A stretch of DNA of 64,000 nucleotides, from NCBI RefSeq assembly GCF_022809125.1, contig NZ_JALGBI010000001.1:1550001-1614000 (forward strand). The letters are read 5' to 3'. The notes beneath the pieces were generated by a model, which had not been told where the DNA came from, did not search any database, and saw nothing but the letters and a program-made list of their open reading frames with translations. The position numbers and the translations under genes were made by a program. The DNA comes from Variovorax terrae. Lineage in GTDB: Bacteria; Pseudomonadota; Gammaproteobacteria; Burkholderiales; Burkholderiaceae_C. Within the stretch, counting starts at the first letter, position 1, and each line of letters opens with the position of its first letter. This document shows, piece after piece, positions 49,647 through 57,378 of the stretch.

Positions 49647-49871
49647 ATGCATACGCTCAAACTTACCCAAATCGGCAACTCACTCGGCGTGATCCTGCCC
49701 AAGGAAGTTCTGATCAAGCTGGGCCTTGAAAAGGGTGAGGAGGTCTATCTCACGGACTCGCCGGACGGCATGCGCCTGACCACCCACAATCCGGAGTTTG
49801 AGGAGCAGATGCGCATCGCGCGTGACCTCATGAAAGAGCGCCGCGCCGTTCTGCGTGAACTCGCCAAATGA
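49647..49871 (+). CDS. AbrB/MazE-type antitoxin
   Basis: 74 residues with a swapped-hairpin AbrB DNA-binding domain at the N-terminus: LKLTQIGNSLGVILPKEVL and GLEKGEEVYLTDSPDG. The charged C-terminal helix (EFEEQMRIARDLMKERRAVL) is the likely toxin-binding part. ATG at 49647 gives a standard start; a TTG two codons earlier is possible. It overlaps the Doc-type toxin gene in ATGA, the usual antitoxin-first layout. It probably represses the pair's own promoter, with the toxin as corepressor. Confidence 0.85.
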   Translation: MHTLKLTQIGNSLGVILPKEVLIKLGLEKGEEVYLTDSPDGMRLTTHNPEFEEQMRIARDLMKERRAVLRELAK

Positions 49872-50260
49872 CCCGCTGGATCTGGCTGGACCGAGCCGTT
49901 TTGGTGGCCGTGCATGAGGCGCAGTTGGCCGAGCATGGCGGCGGTGCAGGCGTGCGGGACGAAGGGCTTTTTGAATCCGCGCTCGCCAGGCCGCGCCATT
50001 TGCAGGCCTACGGCAATCCTGATGCAGCCTCTCTGGCCGCGGCCTACGGTTACGGCATTTCGCGCAATCACGCATTTATCGACGGCAACAAGCGCACGGG
50101 CTTCGTGGCAGCTGAATTATTTCTGCGGCTGAATGGCTACTTGCTGGAAGCTGCGGACGCAGATTGCGTGCTGACCATGCTTGCCGTGGCTGCGGGCGAC
50201 ATCAGCGAAGAACAGTTTGCCGATTGGCTGCGCTCGCATATCAGCAAAAGCCAAAAATAG
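49868..50260 (+). CDS. Doc-family (Fic-fold) toxin
   Basis: 130-residue Fic-fold protein with the active-site loop HAFIDGNKRTGFVAAELFL (Fic motif H-x-F-x-D/E-G-N-K-R). In Doc toxins this modified motif phosphorylates EF-Tu and halts translation. N-terminal WIWLDRAVLVAVHEAQLAEHGG and LFESALARPRHLQAYG match the death-on-curing family. Partner antitoxin immediately upstream overlaps by four bases. The genomic context is chromosomal and there is no other plasmid or phage gene nearby. Confidence 0.88.
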   Translation: MTRWIWLDRAVLVAVHEAQLAEHGGGAGVRDEGLFESALARPRHLQAYGNPDAASLAAAYGYGISRNHAFIDGNKRTGFVAAELFLRLNGYLLEAADADCVLTMLAVAAGDISEEQFADWLRSHISKSQK

Positions 50261-50264
50261 ACCC

Positions 50265-51251
50265 TCAATGCCGCCCGCGTGGCTTGAGCGTCTTGCCCAC
50301 CAGCTCGATCTCGTTGGTCCAGACGCCGCCGCTGAAGCCCTCGGGCAGTCGTGCAAGATCCTCGGCGCTGTCAAGGCCGGTGGAGAAGCCGCCGCCGTGG
50401 TAGGGGCCGAGCACGAACACCTCGCTGCGGACGTCCTTGAAACGGTTCATGAAACGGTCCGGCCAGCCCCACAGCCAGGGCGCCACATTGATCGGCACCA
50501 GCACCACCGTATGGCGGCAGGCCTCGGGCATCAGGCCGAACCAGCCCGTGGCGATGTAGCGTTTCAGGCAGGCTTCGAGCGACTCGCGGGAGAACACGCG
50601 CACATCGGGCGCCAGGCGCCGCAAGGCGTCGATGGGCGCAGCGTCACCGTAGGCCATGAGCTGCGCGCGCCGCTGCGCCGGCAGCGCATTCAACACGCCG
50701 GCCAGCTTCACGCCTTCCTGCGGGTCGCGGCTCTTCACGTTGATCAGCAGACGCTGCGAGGGGAATTCCGCCAGCACTTCGTCCAGCGTCGGCATGAGGC
50801 CCACGCCCTTGCCGCGCAGCGGGAAGCTGCGCCCGCCATCGGCGGTGTAGCCGTAGCCCACGTCCAGCGCTTTCAGGTAGCTCAGCGGCTGCTCGCGCGT
50901 CACGCCGTGGCCATTGGTGCGGCAGTCCAGCGTCCAGTCGTGGAACACGACGAAGGTGCCGTCGCTCGTGGGGTGCACGTCGAGCTCGATCACGTCCGCG
51001 CCGGCGGCCACCGAGGCGTGCATGGAGGGCAGGGTGTTCTCCAGGAAATCGTGCGTGGGCGGCACGATGCGCGTGGCCGTGCAGTCGTCGCGGCCCACGG
51101 GGCTGCCGTCATGGCGCTGCGCCACGCCGCGGTGCGCCAGCAGCACGGGTTCGCCGGGAGCGCGCTCGGTGAAGAGCGAGGTGTTGAGTGCGAAGACCGC
51201 GATGGCGAACACGGCCAGAGCCGTCAGCAGGATGCGCAGGAGCCGTTGCAT
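50265..51251 (-). CDS. Membrane-anchored glycerophosphodiester phosphodiesterase
   Basis: 328 residues: one N-terminal signal anchor (about 5-24, LRILLTALAVFAIAVFALN) and a GDPD TIM barrel on the periplasmic side. Catalytic landmarks are LLAHRGVAQ (His-Arg), ENTLPSMHASVAAGAD, ELDVHPTSDGTFVVFHDWTL (split Glu/Asp and second His) and NVKSRD. It would release glycerol-3-phosphate and an alcohol from phospholipid head groups, a phosphate source under starvation. A Pho-box-like pair with 10- instead of 11-base pitch lies upstream. Convergent with the toxin gene, only four bases apart. Confidence 0.87.
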   Translation of the reverse strand: MQRLLRILLTALAVFAIAVFALNTSLFTERAPGEPVLLAHRGVAQRHDGSPVGRDDCTATRIVPPTHDFLENTLPSMHASVAAGADVIELDVHPTSDGTFVVFHDWTLDCRTNGHGVTREQPLSYLKALDVGYGYTADGGRSFPLRGKGVGLMPTLDEVLAEFPSQRLLINVKSRDPQEGVKLAGVLNALPAQRRAQLMAYGDAAPIDALRRLAPDVRVFSRESLEACLKRYIATGWFGLMPEACRHTVVLVPINVAPWLWGWPDRFMNRFKDVRSEVFVLGPYHGGGFSTGLDSAEDLARLPEGFSGGVWTNEIELVGKTLKPRGRH

Positions 51252-51681
51252 GTGGGGGTGTCAAAAAAGCCGGGATGACAGAGTGTGACGGACTTGGCAG
51301 AACCGTAAAACCGTGTGAATTGTCTTGCTCAAGTTACGCCTGGAAACTAACCCGGATAAATCATCGGGGCATCAGCCATTTCTTCGTCCCGGCACGGTTT
51401 CTTCAGGCCTCGATCCGCTCTTGAATCAGGCGGGCCGGGGTGTTTTCTGGCGCAGCCGGCGCATGAAAGCCGCCGTGGCCGCCTCCCCCAAATCGGGTAC
51501 CGGCCCACAGGGATTGGTTGCATGTGCGGGCACTTTGAAACTGGGCCCGGACAGAGAGGAATTCGTGAAGAGCAATGTTCAAGAAGTTCGCTCTGTCAAA
51601 TGGATCCGGGGTGAATCCACAAGATGCCACGACTCCAACCCGCGCTCGGCGGCTCCGAGATTTTTCATTGAAGGAAATGAC
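51252..51681. other. 430-base intergenic region between the GDPD gene and the secreted-protein islet
   Basis: No credible gene is seen. It contains the Pho-box-like pair at 51274-51290, a run at about 51465-51490 (GCCGTGGCCGCCTCCCCC) that resembles the first half of the family B element, and the divergent promoter regions. Just before 51682 an AAGGAAATGAC ribosome binding site is clear. Promoters could not be assigned with confidence. Confidence 0.5.
51274..51290 (-). promoter_or_regulatory. Imperfect Pho box before the GDPD gene
   Basis: On the minus strand CGTCACA (51290-51284), CTC, TGTCATC (51280-51274). The heptamers are good but their pitch is 10 rather than 11 bases, so binding is uncertain. 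Confidence 0.35.
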
Positions 51682-52374
51682 ATGAAGAAGACAGTAATCG
51701 CCATGGCTGTTGCTCTCGTTGCCAGTATCGCATCTGCAACCGTGGGCAGCTCGGCCATCGCCGCTACCGCGACGACGACCAACGCCTCATCCTCCACCGT
51801 CTCCGGCGCCGCCAGCTCCGGAACCGGGAGTGCTCTCAGCTACAACGCGGCCACGTCAGGGGCCAATGCCACCGCCAATGCCCACGCCATCAGCGGCGGC
51901 AACAGTGTCGGCAGCGGCGGACTCGCCACGGTAGGAGGTTCCGCCTCCACTGTCGGCTCCGTCACGAGCTTGGCTGCCACCAGCGGCAATGGCGCCGCGG
52001 GCGGCGCGGCCCAGGCCCAGGCGGGTGCCACGTCGGGTGCTTCTGCTGGCTTCGATGTCGACAACTCCCATCCGGTGAACGGGTCGGCGTCTGGCGGCGC
52101 AGCTTCCGGTACCAACAACGTGGCGGCCACGGGGGCCGGCCCCGGCGGCGGCTTCGCGCTCGTGACCCGTACCTCGGGCACCACGGCAGACTACAGCGCC
52201 GGCGCTGGCGCGCTGAACGGCCCCATCACCGGGACGGGCACGAGCTCCTCGGCCGGCTCCATGGGCGGCTCGACGGGCGTGACCAACGTGCACTTCGGCA
52301 ATGCCGGCTCGTTCAGCAACGGCGGGGGCACCGGCGGCATTGCGGGCGCCGGCTCCAGCGCCGCCACGAACTAG
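51682..52374 (+). CDS. Exported Gly/Ala/Ser/Thr-rich low-complexity protein, unknown function
   Basis: 230 residues. A Sec signal (MKKTVIAMAVALVASIASATVGSSAIA, cleavage near 27) is followed by about 200 residues almost wholly Gly, Ala, Ser, Thr and Asn, in motifs such as GGNSVGSGGLATVGGS and GSMGGSTGV, with very few charged or Cys residues. Composition suggests an extended surface, matrix or amyloid-like polypeptide. No known family is recognised. A good ribosome binding site (AAGGAA) fixes the ATG at 51682. A GC-rich hairpin and a second exported-protein gene follow. Confidence 0.72.
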   Translation: MKKTVIAMAVALVASIASATVGSSAIAATATTTNASSSTVSGAASSGTGSALSYNAATSGANATANAHAISGGNSVGSGGLATVGGSASTVGSVTSLAATSGNGAAGGAAQAQAGATSGASAGFDVDNSHPVNGSASGGAASGTNNVAATGAGPGGGFALVTRTSGTTADYSAGAGALNGPITGTGTSSSAGSMGGSTGVTNVHFGNAGSFSNGGGTGGIAGAGSSAATN

Positions 52375-52393
52375 CGATGGCGGTTCCATGGGG

Positions 52394-52450
52394 AGGGCCC
52401 CCGGGGGGCTCTCTCCATTCAGTGAGAGAGCCCCGGGGGGCTCTCCATCA
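52394..52450 (+). repeat. GC-rich inverted repeat between two exported-protein genes
   Basis: CCCCGGGGGGCTCTCT and AGAGAGCCCCGGGGGG face each other across CCATTCAGTG, giving a 10-bp stem next to the loop, a 2x2 mismatch, and a further GC stem. The 15-mer CCCCGGGGGGCTCTC also occurs twice as a direct repeat. There is no T-run, so it may act as an mRNA-stabilising or attenuating structure. Confidence 0.7.
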
Positions 52451-52468
52451 GTGTGAAAGGACGCCAAA

Positions 52469-53212
52469 ATGAAAAATATAGTCTTTACGGTGTTGCTCGG
52501 CGCCTCCTTCGCTGCCTTGGCGCAGCAGACGCAACAGCAGAGTGGTGCCAACAACAGTTCGAACAGTTCAGCGGTCACGTCGGCTCAGGGAAATGCACAG
52601 TCGATCACGTTTTCGAGCCCGGGCAATGTCACGACCAATTCGTTCACCAACGGCACCGAAAACATCATCAACAGCGGGACATCCACCGGCATCGTGCAAT
52701 ACCAGGGTAGCTACACGGTCAAGAACGTGCCCTCGGTCAACGGCCCCAACCTGATCACCAGCAACGACACCTGCATGGGCAGCAGCAGCGGCAGTGCCAA
52801 CGGGCCCGGCATCGGCCTGAGCTTCGGCACCACCTGGACCGACGAGCAGTGCAAGCGCCTGAAAATGAGCCGCGAGCTCTGGAACAAGGGCATGAAGGCG
52901 GCTTCGCTGGCCATGGACTGCATGGACCCGGCGGCCAAGGCGGCGCTGGAGATGACGGGAACCAAGTGCCCGCAGTCGATGACGGCGGAAGAACGGGCAG
53001 CGGCATTCGGCCCCGTGGCCACCGCCGCAGCGAGCCCGGTACCGCAGAAGGCGATCGCACCAGCGCCGGCTCCAGCACCGGCGCCGGCTCCAGCCCCTGA
53101 AGCAACCCCGACGCCAGCAGCAGTACCGGCAGCGATGCCCGCGCCTGAGGCCAAAACCAGCGATGCTGCAGTCGTCTCCAGCGGCGGCGTCGACTACGGT
53201 CAGAATTTTTAG
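52469..53212 (+). CDS. Exported Asn/Ser-rich protein with Pro-Ala repeat tail, unknown function
   Basis: 247 residues in three parts. A Sec signal (MKNIVFTVLLGASFAALAQ) is followed by a Gln/Asn/Ser-rich stretch to about residue 70. The central domain (about 75-165) is the only folded-looking part: GSYTVKNVPSVNGPNLITS, a DTCMGSSSG motif, GIGLSFGTTWTDEQCKRL and two more Cys (DCMDP, GTKCPQ), so disulfides are likely. The tail (about 185-235) is a Pro-Ala repeat typical of extended periplasmic linkers. I recall similar central domains in other Burkholderiales but cannot name a family. Confidence 0.72.
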   Translation: MKNIVFTVLLGASFAALAQQTQQQSGANNSSNSSAVTSAQGNAQSITFSSPGNVTTNSFTNGTENIINSGTSTGIVQYQGSYTVKNVPSVNGPNLITSNDTCMGSSSGSANGPGIGLSFGTTWTDEQCKRLKMSRELWNKGMKAASLAMDCMDPAAKAALEMTGTKCPQSMTAEERAAAFGPVATAAASPVPQKAIAPAPAPAPAPAPAPEATPTPAAVPAAMPAPEAKTSDAAVVSSGGVDYGQNF

Positions 53213-53284
53213 GTGGGTGAAGCGATGCTTGCCCGGAAGGCATTGCCACTTCCACAAAGCGCCCGCAAGCGTCAGGAGCCGTCC

Positions 53285-53596
53285 ATGATGAAAATTTTCT
53301 ACACCCTCACACTCCTCGGTTGTTTTGCCGGTTCGGTGGCGGCCGCGGACTTGCAGATCGAGCGTGTCCCGCTGGGCAGCGGGCTGCAGAATGCCGAAGG
53401 CTTTGAGAATGCCTCCCCCGTCGGCGACCTCGATGTCTGGCATGTGCCCCAGTACATGCCCGGGTACCCGACCGCGGCCACCATCTGGCCCCGCGTGGTG
53501 GAAGTCCGCTGCACGGATGAGTTCTGCGAGGGCTACTACATCACCCCGGAGATGGGCCGCGGCGAGTACCTGTTCTTCCGGCCCGTGCGGAAATAG
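53285..53596 (+). CDS. Small exported protein, unknown function
   Basis: 103 residues. Signal peptide MMKIFYTLTLLGCFAGSVAAA (cleavage near 21), then a compact mature part of about 80 residues containing the distinctive run DLDVWHVPQYMPGYPTAATIWPRV, read as DVWHVPQYMPGYPTAATIWP, one Cys pair (RCTDEFCEGYY), and a C-terminal EMGRGEYLFFRPVRK. The conserved aromatic and Pro pattern suggests a real folded family; no function is known to me. ATG at 53285 follows AGGAG. A strong terminator follows, closing a three-gene unit of exported proteins. Confidence 0.72.
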   Translation: MMKIFYTLTLLGCFAGSVAAADLQIERVPLGSGLQNAEGFENASPVGDLDVWHVPQYMPGYPTAATIWPRVVEVRCTDEFCEGYYITPEMGRGEYLFFRPVRK

Positions 53597-53623
53597 GCCA
53601 CCATCTTCGCGCCTGCATGTCGC

Positions 53624-53661
53624 GTCAGCCTCCCTGCGTTGCGGGGAGGCTGACTTCTGTC
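53624..53661 (+). terminator. Terminator after the exported-protein genes
   Basis: GTCAGCCTCCC (53624-53634) and GGGAGGCTGAC (53644-53654) are a perfect 11-bp stem with a 9-base loop, followed by TTCTGTCT. Confidence 0.8.
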
Positions 53662-53820
53662 TGACTCACCACTCCCTGCATCGCTTCATTGCCGGCCCGC
53701 GCCATCGGGCCGATGCGCGCGCCGTGCTCTGTGCGTCGTGCGCATGCGCCGTGCTTGGTGCTGTCTGTGAATCGTGGGCTCATCCATGCCTTTACCTCAA
53801 AACAGAGGGAGCTGAGCAGA

Positions 53821-54729
53821 ATGTCACGAGATCAATGCAAACGGAGCGTGCACGTTTCTCTCAAACGATGGGGATCAACTATTATGAAATTTCCTTCATC
53901 GAGAGGCCTCGTCCGGATCAATGTTCGCGAGGAAGAAGACGTGATCACCAATCCGAATTCATCGCTGGACAGAGTGCTTGTGACAGGGGAACGCCAGGCG
54001 GACGCTGCTGAATCTTCCGCGCGGTCCAGCCCGCACATGGGGCCCTGGCCGGAGTTCCTCACGGGGCAGAAGGATTTTCCCGTGCGGGTCATCCTGGTCG
54101 ATGCCGATCCCTGCATGCGGCGCACGATCATCCAGGAACTGCTGGCCGACCACCGCATCCGCGTGGTGGGTGAGGCCGACAGCCTCGCCACGGGCCGGCG
54201 GCTCGTCACGCAAGCCGACTTCGATGTGCTCATCCTGGATGTGCGGCTGGGCGATGGCTATGGGCTGGAGCTCATCAAGGCCGCGAAGAAGCATCGCGGC
54301 ACGATCGAGGTCATCGTGCTTTCCGCGCTGGACGACGAAAGCCAGATTCTCCAGGCCTTCGAGTCGGGGGCTTCGGGCTACCTCGTCAAGAACTCCTGGT
54401 TCCGCGACATGGCGCAGTCCGTGCTGCAGGTCGTCAATGGCGGCGCCGCGATCTCGCCCGATCTGGCGCGCCGAGTCCTGCTGAAGCGTTTGTCGGAAGA
54501 CCTGCCGAAGGCGGCGCCCGCGTATGATCCGATCGAGGACGTTCTCTCGGCGCGCGAGCGCCAGGTGCTGAAGCTGGTCGCGGCAGGCCAGGTCAACCAG
54601 GACATCGCATCGACGCTGTCGATCAGCAACGAGACGGTCAGCGCGCACATCAAGAGCATCTTCCGCAAGCTCAACGTCCACACACGCGCCCAGGCCGTGA
54701 ATTTCGTGGCGCGCCAGAACCTGCACTGA
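53821..54729 (+). CDS. NarL/FixJ-family response regulator
   Basis: 302 residues from the ATG at 53821 (an ATG at 53884 would give 281). An unusual N-terminal extension of about 85 residues precedes the receiver domain: VRVILVDADPC (acidic pocket), phospho-acceptor Asp 140 in VLILDVRLGDGYG, and the Lys in GYLVKNSW. The C-terminal LuxR-type helix-turn-helix is clear (LSARERQVLKLVAAGQVNQD; SNETVSAHIKSIFRKLNVHTR split). No partner histidine kinase is present, so it is an orphan in this window. Its position after three exported-protein genes suggests it may control them, which is inference only. Confidence 0.88.
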   Translation: MSRDQCKRSVHVSLKRWGSTIMKFPSSRGLVRINVREEEDVITNPNSSLDRVLVTGERQADAAESSARSSPHMGPWPEFLTGQKDFPVRVILVDADPCMRRTIIQELLADHRIRVVGEADSLATGRRLVTQADFDVLILDVRLGDGYGLELIKAAKKHRGTIEVIVLSALDDESQILQAFESGASGYLVKNSWFRDMAQSVLQVVNGGAAISPDLARRVLLKRLSEDLPKAAPAYDPIEDVLSARERQVLKLVAAGQVNQDIASTLSISNETVSAHIKSIFRKLNVHTRAQAVNFVARQNLH

Positions 54730-54737
54730 CTTCCCGT

Positions 54738-54757
54738 CCGCCGTTGCACGACGGCGG
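54738..54757. terminator. Hairpin after the response regulator gene
   Basis: CCGCCGT and ACGGCGG pair around TGCACG, 8 bases after the stop codon. No T-run follows on the plus strand; it may separate this gene from the convergent 4.5S RNA transcript. Confidence 0.5.
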
Positions 54758-54807
54758 CGTGCAGGGCTGCGCCAACCCGGAGCATCGGGAGGAAAAAGAA
54801 GAAGGGA

Positions 54808-54908
54808 GGTTGACGAGCCTTACCCCCGGCACTGACTCCACAGTTAGGGCTGCTTGGTTCCCCACCTGACCCGTTTGGCCGCTTCACCATGCGGGGAGGC
54901 CCGTCAGC
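54808..54908 (-). ncRNA. ffs: Signal recognition particle RNA (4.5S RNA)
   Basis: On the minus strand the conserved SRP helix 8 core reads GGTCAGGTGGGGAACC followed by AAGCAGCCCTAACTG, with the GTGCCGGGGGTAAGG return strand on the 3' side. The ends pair as TGACGGGCCT with AGGCTCGTCA, giving an RNA of about 95-100 nt, as in E. coli 4.5S RNA. A -10-like TACAAT lies at 54918-54913 just upstream and a T-rich run follows the 3' end. It is transcribed away from dnaX. With Ffh it targets membrane proteins. Ends are approximate. Confidence 0.9.
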
Positions 54909-55038
54909 CGCTATTGTAGGCGAGCAGACCCAAGGCTTCGGGTCTGCAAGGTTTTGCGGGTGCAATTCCTGTGTTCGAAGTTCCGTGTATATCGGACGGC
55001 GGCCCCGGCACCCGGGAGGCGGCCCTTAGAATCCCCGC

Positions 55039-56910
55039 ATGTCCTATCTCGTGCTCGCCCGCAAGTACCGTCCCAAGACCTTCTCGCAGATGGTGGGCCA
55101 GGAGCACGTGGTGCAGGCGCTCACGAATGCGCTCAACACGCAGCGGCTGCACCACGCCTACCTGTTCACCGGCACCCGCGGCGTGGGCAAGACCACGGTC
55201 TCGCGCATCCTGGCCAAGTCGCTGAACTGCCAGGGCCCGGACGGCAATGGCGGCATCACGGCCACGCCCTGCGGCGTGTGCCAGGCCTGCACCGACATCG
55301 ACAGCGGCCGCTTCGTCGACTACACCGAGCTCGACGCCGCCTCCAACCGCGGCGTGGACGAGGTGCAGAGCCTGCTCGAGCAGGCGGTCTACAAGCCGGT
55401 GCAGGGCCGCTTCAAGGTCTTCATGATCGATGAAGTGCACATGCTGACCAACACCGCGTTCAACGCGATGCTCAAGACGTTGGAAGAGCCGCCCGAGTAC
55501 CTCAAGTTCGTGCTGGCCACCACCGATCCGCAGAAGGTGCCGGTGACGGTGCTGTCGCGCTGCCTGCAGTTCAACTTGCGGCCGATGGCGCCCGAGACCG
55601 TGCTCGAGCACTTGGTGGGTGTGCTGCAGGCCGAGGGCGTGGCCGCGGACACGCAGGCCCTGCGCCTGCTGGCGCGTGCTGCGCGCGGCTCGATGCGCGA
55701 CGCGCTGTCGCTGACCGACCAGGCCATCGCCTTCGGCAGCGGCACGCTCGAAGAGGCCGCGGTGCGTCAGATGCTGGGCAGCGTGGACCGCTCCTACGTG
55801 TTCCGCCTGATCGACGCGCTGGCGCAAGGTGACGGCAAGACGGTGGTGGAGACCTCCGAGGCCCTGCGCCTGAACGGCCTGAGCGCGGCCTCCACGCTGG
55901 AGGAAATGAGTTCGGTGCTGCAGCGCATGGCCGTACTGCAGGCCGTGCCCGGCATGGGCGCCGACGACGCCGACCCCGAGGCGGCCGAGACCGCGCGCCT
56001 GGCTCAGGCGATGCCGGCCGACGAAACCCAGCTGCTCTACAGCCTGTGCCTGCACGGCCGCGCCGAGCTGGGCCTGGCCCCCGACGACTATGCGGCGCTG
56101 ACCATGGTGCTGCTGCGGCTGCTGGCCTTCAAGCCGGCGAATGCGCAGCGTAGCGCCGCCGCCGTGGAAAAAAAAACTCTGACGCCGGCTGAGCCCGCCG
56201 TTTCCCGGCCCGCTGCCGCGCCCCGCGTGCCGCCGCCGGTGCAGGAAGCGCCGCCCGCGGCCGTGGCGGCCCCGGTGCCGGTGTCGGCGGAGGTGCGGCC
56301 CGAGCCCGCGGCACCGGCTCCGGCCGCCGCAGCGCCCCGCACCGTGATTTCAGAGGAAAAACCGCCTGAGGTCCAGGCGCAGCGGTCATCGGGTGCTACC
56401 AATTTCGTAGCAATTCCGGTGCGCGTGCAGCCCGAGCCCACCGCGCGCACCGAGCAGCGCGTGGAGCGCGCCGCGCCGGCCGCGCCCGCCACGGACTTCA
56501 CGCCCACCGAGGAAGGCGACTTCTGGCACGCCACGGTGCAGCAGCTGGTGGAGGCCGAAGCCATCACCGCGCTGGTGCGCGAGCTGGCGTTGCAGTCGCA
56601 ACTGGTGGCGCGCGACGCGGGCGAGGGCGCCTCGCACTGGCTGCTGCGCGTCGAGCGCTCGTCGCTCGACCAGCCCGTCAGCCGCGAACGGCTGCAGGCG
56701 GCGCTGCGCAACGCCGGCCATGATGTGAAGATCGGCGTCGAAGTGGGCGCCGTGACCGACTCGCCGGCGCGCCGCAACGCCGCCGCGCAGGCCGAGCGGC
56801 AGCGCGCCGCCGAGGAAATCATCCTGAACGATCCGTTCGTGCAGCAGATGGTGCGTGAATACGGTGGGAAAATCGTGCCAGGCAGCATCAAATCCATTCA
56901 GAACCCATAA
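55039..56910 (+). CDS. dnaX: DNA polymerase III subunits tau (and probably gamma)
   Basis: Clamp-loader ATPase that also ties the replicase to the DnaB helicase. The 623-residue product has Walker [10 protein letters not shown], the zinc module Cys quartet around CQGPDG, CGVCQAC, DExx-type box [10 protein letters not shown], sensor 1 region [11 protein letters not shown], and domain III to about residue 360. A Pro/Ala-rich linker follows, then the tau-specific C-terminal domains (about 480-623). A run of nine A at 56168-56176 in the linker could cause slippage to a stop in either alternative frame and yield a gamma-sized protein. A family A repeat is in frame in the linker. Confidence 0.95.
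   Translation: MSYLVLARKYRPKTFSQMVGQEHVVQALTNALNTQRLHHAYLFTGTRGVGKTTVSRILAKSLNCQGPDGNGGITATPCGVCQACTDIDSGRFVDYTELDAASNRGVDEVQSLLEQAVYKPVQGRFKVFMIDEVHMLTNTAFNAMLKTLEEPPEYLKFVLATTDPQKVPVTVLSRCLQFNLRPMAPETVLEHLVGVLQAEGVAADTQALRLLARAARGSMRDALSLTDQAIAFGSGTLEEAAVRQMLGSVDRSYVFRLIDALAQGDGKTVVETSEALRLNGLSAASTLEEMSSVLQRMAVLQAVPGMGADDADPEAAETARLAQAMPADETQLLYSLCLHGRAELGLAPDDYAALTMVLLRLLAFKPANAQRSAAAVEKKTLTPAEPAVSRPAAAPRVPPPVQEAPPAAVAAPVPVSAEVRPEPAAPAPAAAAPRTVISEEKPPEVQAQRSSGATNFVAIPVRVQPEPTARTEQRVERAAPAAPATDFTPTEEGDFWHATVQQLVEAEAITALVRELALQSQLVARDAGEGASHWLLRVERSSLDQPVSRERLQAALRNAGHDVKIGVEVGAVTDSPARRNAAAQAERQRAAEEIILNDPFVQQMVREYGGKIVPGSIKSIQNP
56168..56176 (+). promoter_or_regulatory. A9 slippage site in dnaX
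   Basis: Nine adenines read as GAA-AAA-AAA-A(CT). One base gained leads to TGA at 56190-56192 after 384 codons; one base lost leads to TGA at 56180-56182 after 380 codons. Both would give a tau-less gamma form. Confidence 0.6.
56347..56412 (-). repeat. Family A dispersed repeat, copy 12, inside dnaX linker
   Basis: Reverse copy: GAAAAACCGCCTGAGGTCCA, GGCGCAGCGGTCATCGGG, then the core GCTACCAATTTCGTAGC (56395-56411). In frame. Confidence 0.7.
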
Positions 56911-56920
56911 AGGACCTTCC

Positions 56921-57253
56921 ATGTTCAACAAAGGACAACTCGCCGGCCTCATGAAGCAGGCCCAGGCCATGCAGGACAACCTCAAGAAGGCGCAGGAAGA
57001 ACTGGCCTTCGTCGAGGTGACTGGCGAATCCGGCGCCGGTCTGGTCAAGGTCACCATGACCTGCAAGCACGACGTCAAGCGCATCACCATCGACCCGAGC
57101 CTGCTGGCCGACGACAAGGACATGCTCGAAGACCTGGTGGCCGCCGCCTTCAACGCGGCCGTGCGCAAGGCCGAGGAAACCTCGCAGGAGAAGATGGGCA
57201 AGCTCACCGCGGGCATGCCCGGCCTGCCTGGCGGCATGAAATTCCCGTTCTAG
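56921..57253 (+). CDS. ybaB: YbaB/EbfC nucleoid-associated protein
   Basis: 110-residue DNA-binding homodimer. [20 protein letters not shown] forms the first helix, followed by the beta-sheet core ([31 protein letters not shown]) and a C-terminal helix with a Gly/Met-rich end. Members bind DNA in a nucleoid-compacting or local regulatory way. It lies between dnaX and recR, the conserved arrangement. ATG at 56921 follows AAAGGA. Confidence 0.95.
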   Translation: MFNKGQLAGLMKQAQAMQDNLKKAQEELAFVEVTGESGAGLVKVTMTCKHDVKRITIDPSLLADDKDMLEDLVAAAFNAAVRKAEETSQEKMGKLTAGMPGLPGGMKFPF

Positions 57254-57257
57254 TGGC

Positions 57258-57350
57258 ACACCCCCAGGCTGCGCTTCGCTGCGCCTCCCCCCTTGCAGGG
57301 GGCGACACCCGCGGCCCGGCAAAGCCGGTTCCGCGGTGTCCGCACGAAAG
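57258..57350 (+). repeat. Family B REP-like element, copy 2, between ybaB and recR
   Basis: CCCCCTTGCAGGGGG hairpin followed by GACACCCGCGGCCCGG, CAAAGCCGG and CCGCGGTGTC, which fold back on one another. It matches the copy between pstB and phoU over most of its length. Confidence 0.75.
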
Positions 57351-57378
57351 CCTGTGGCCGTGATGGGCTTGATCCGCC

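Noticed and set aside
51329..51360. CTCAAGTT...CCGGATAA as a sigma-28 (flagellar) promoter
   Set aside because: The spacing is several bases too long and the -10 half mismatches; no flagellar gene is near.
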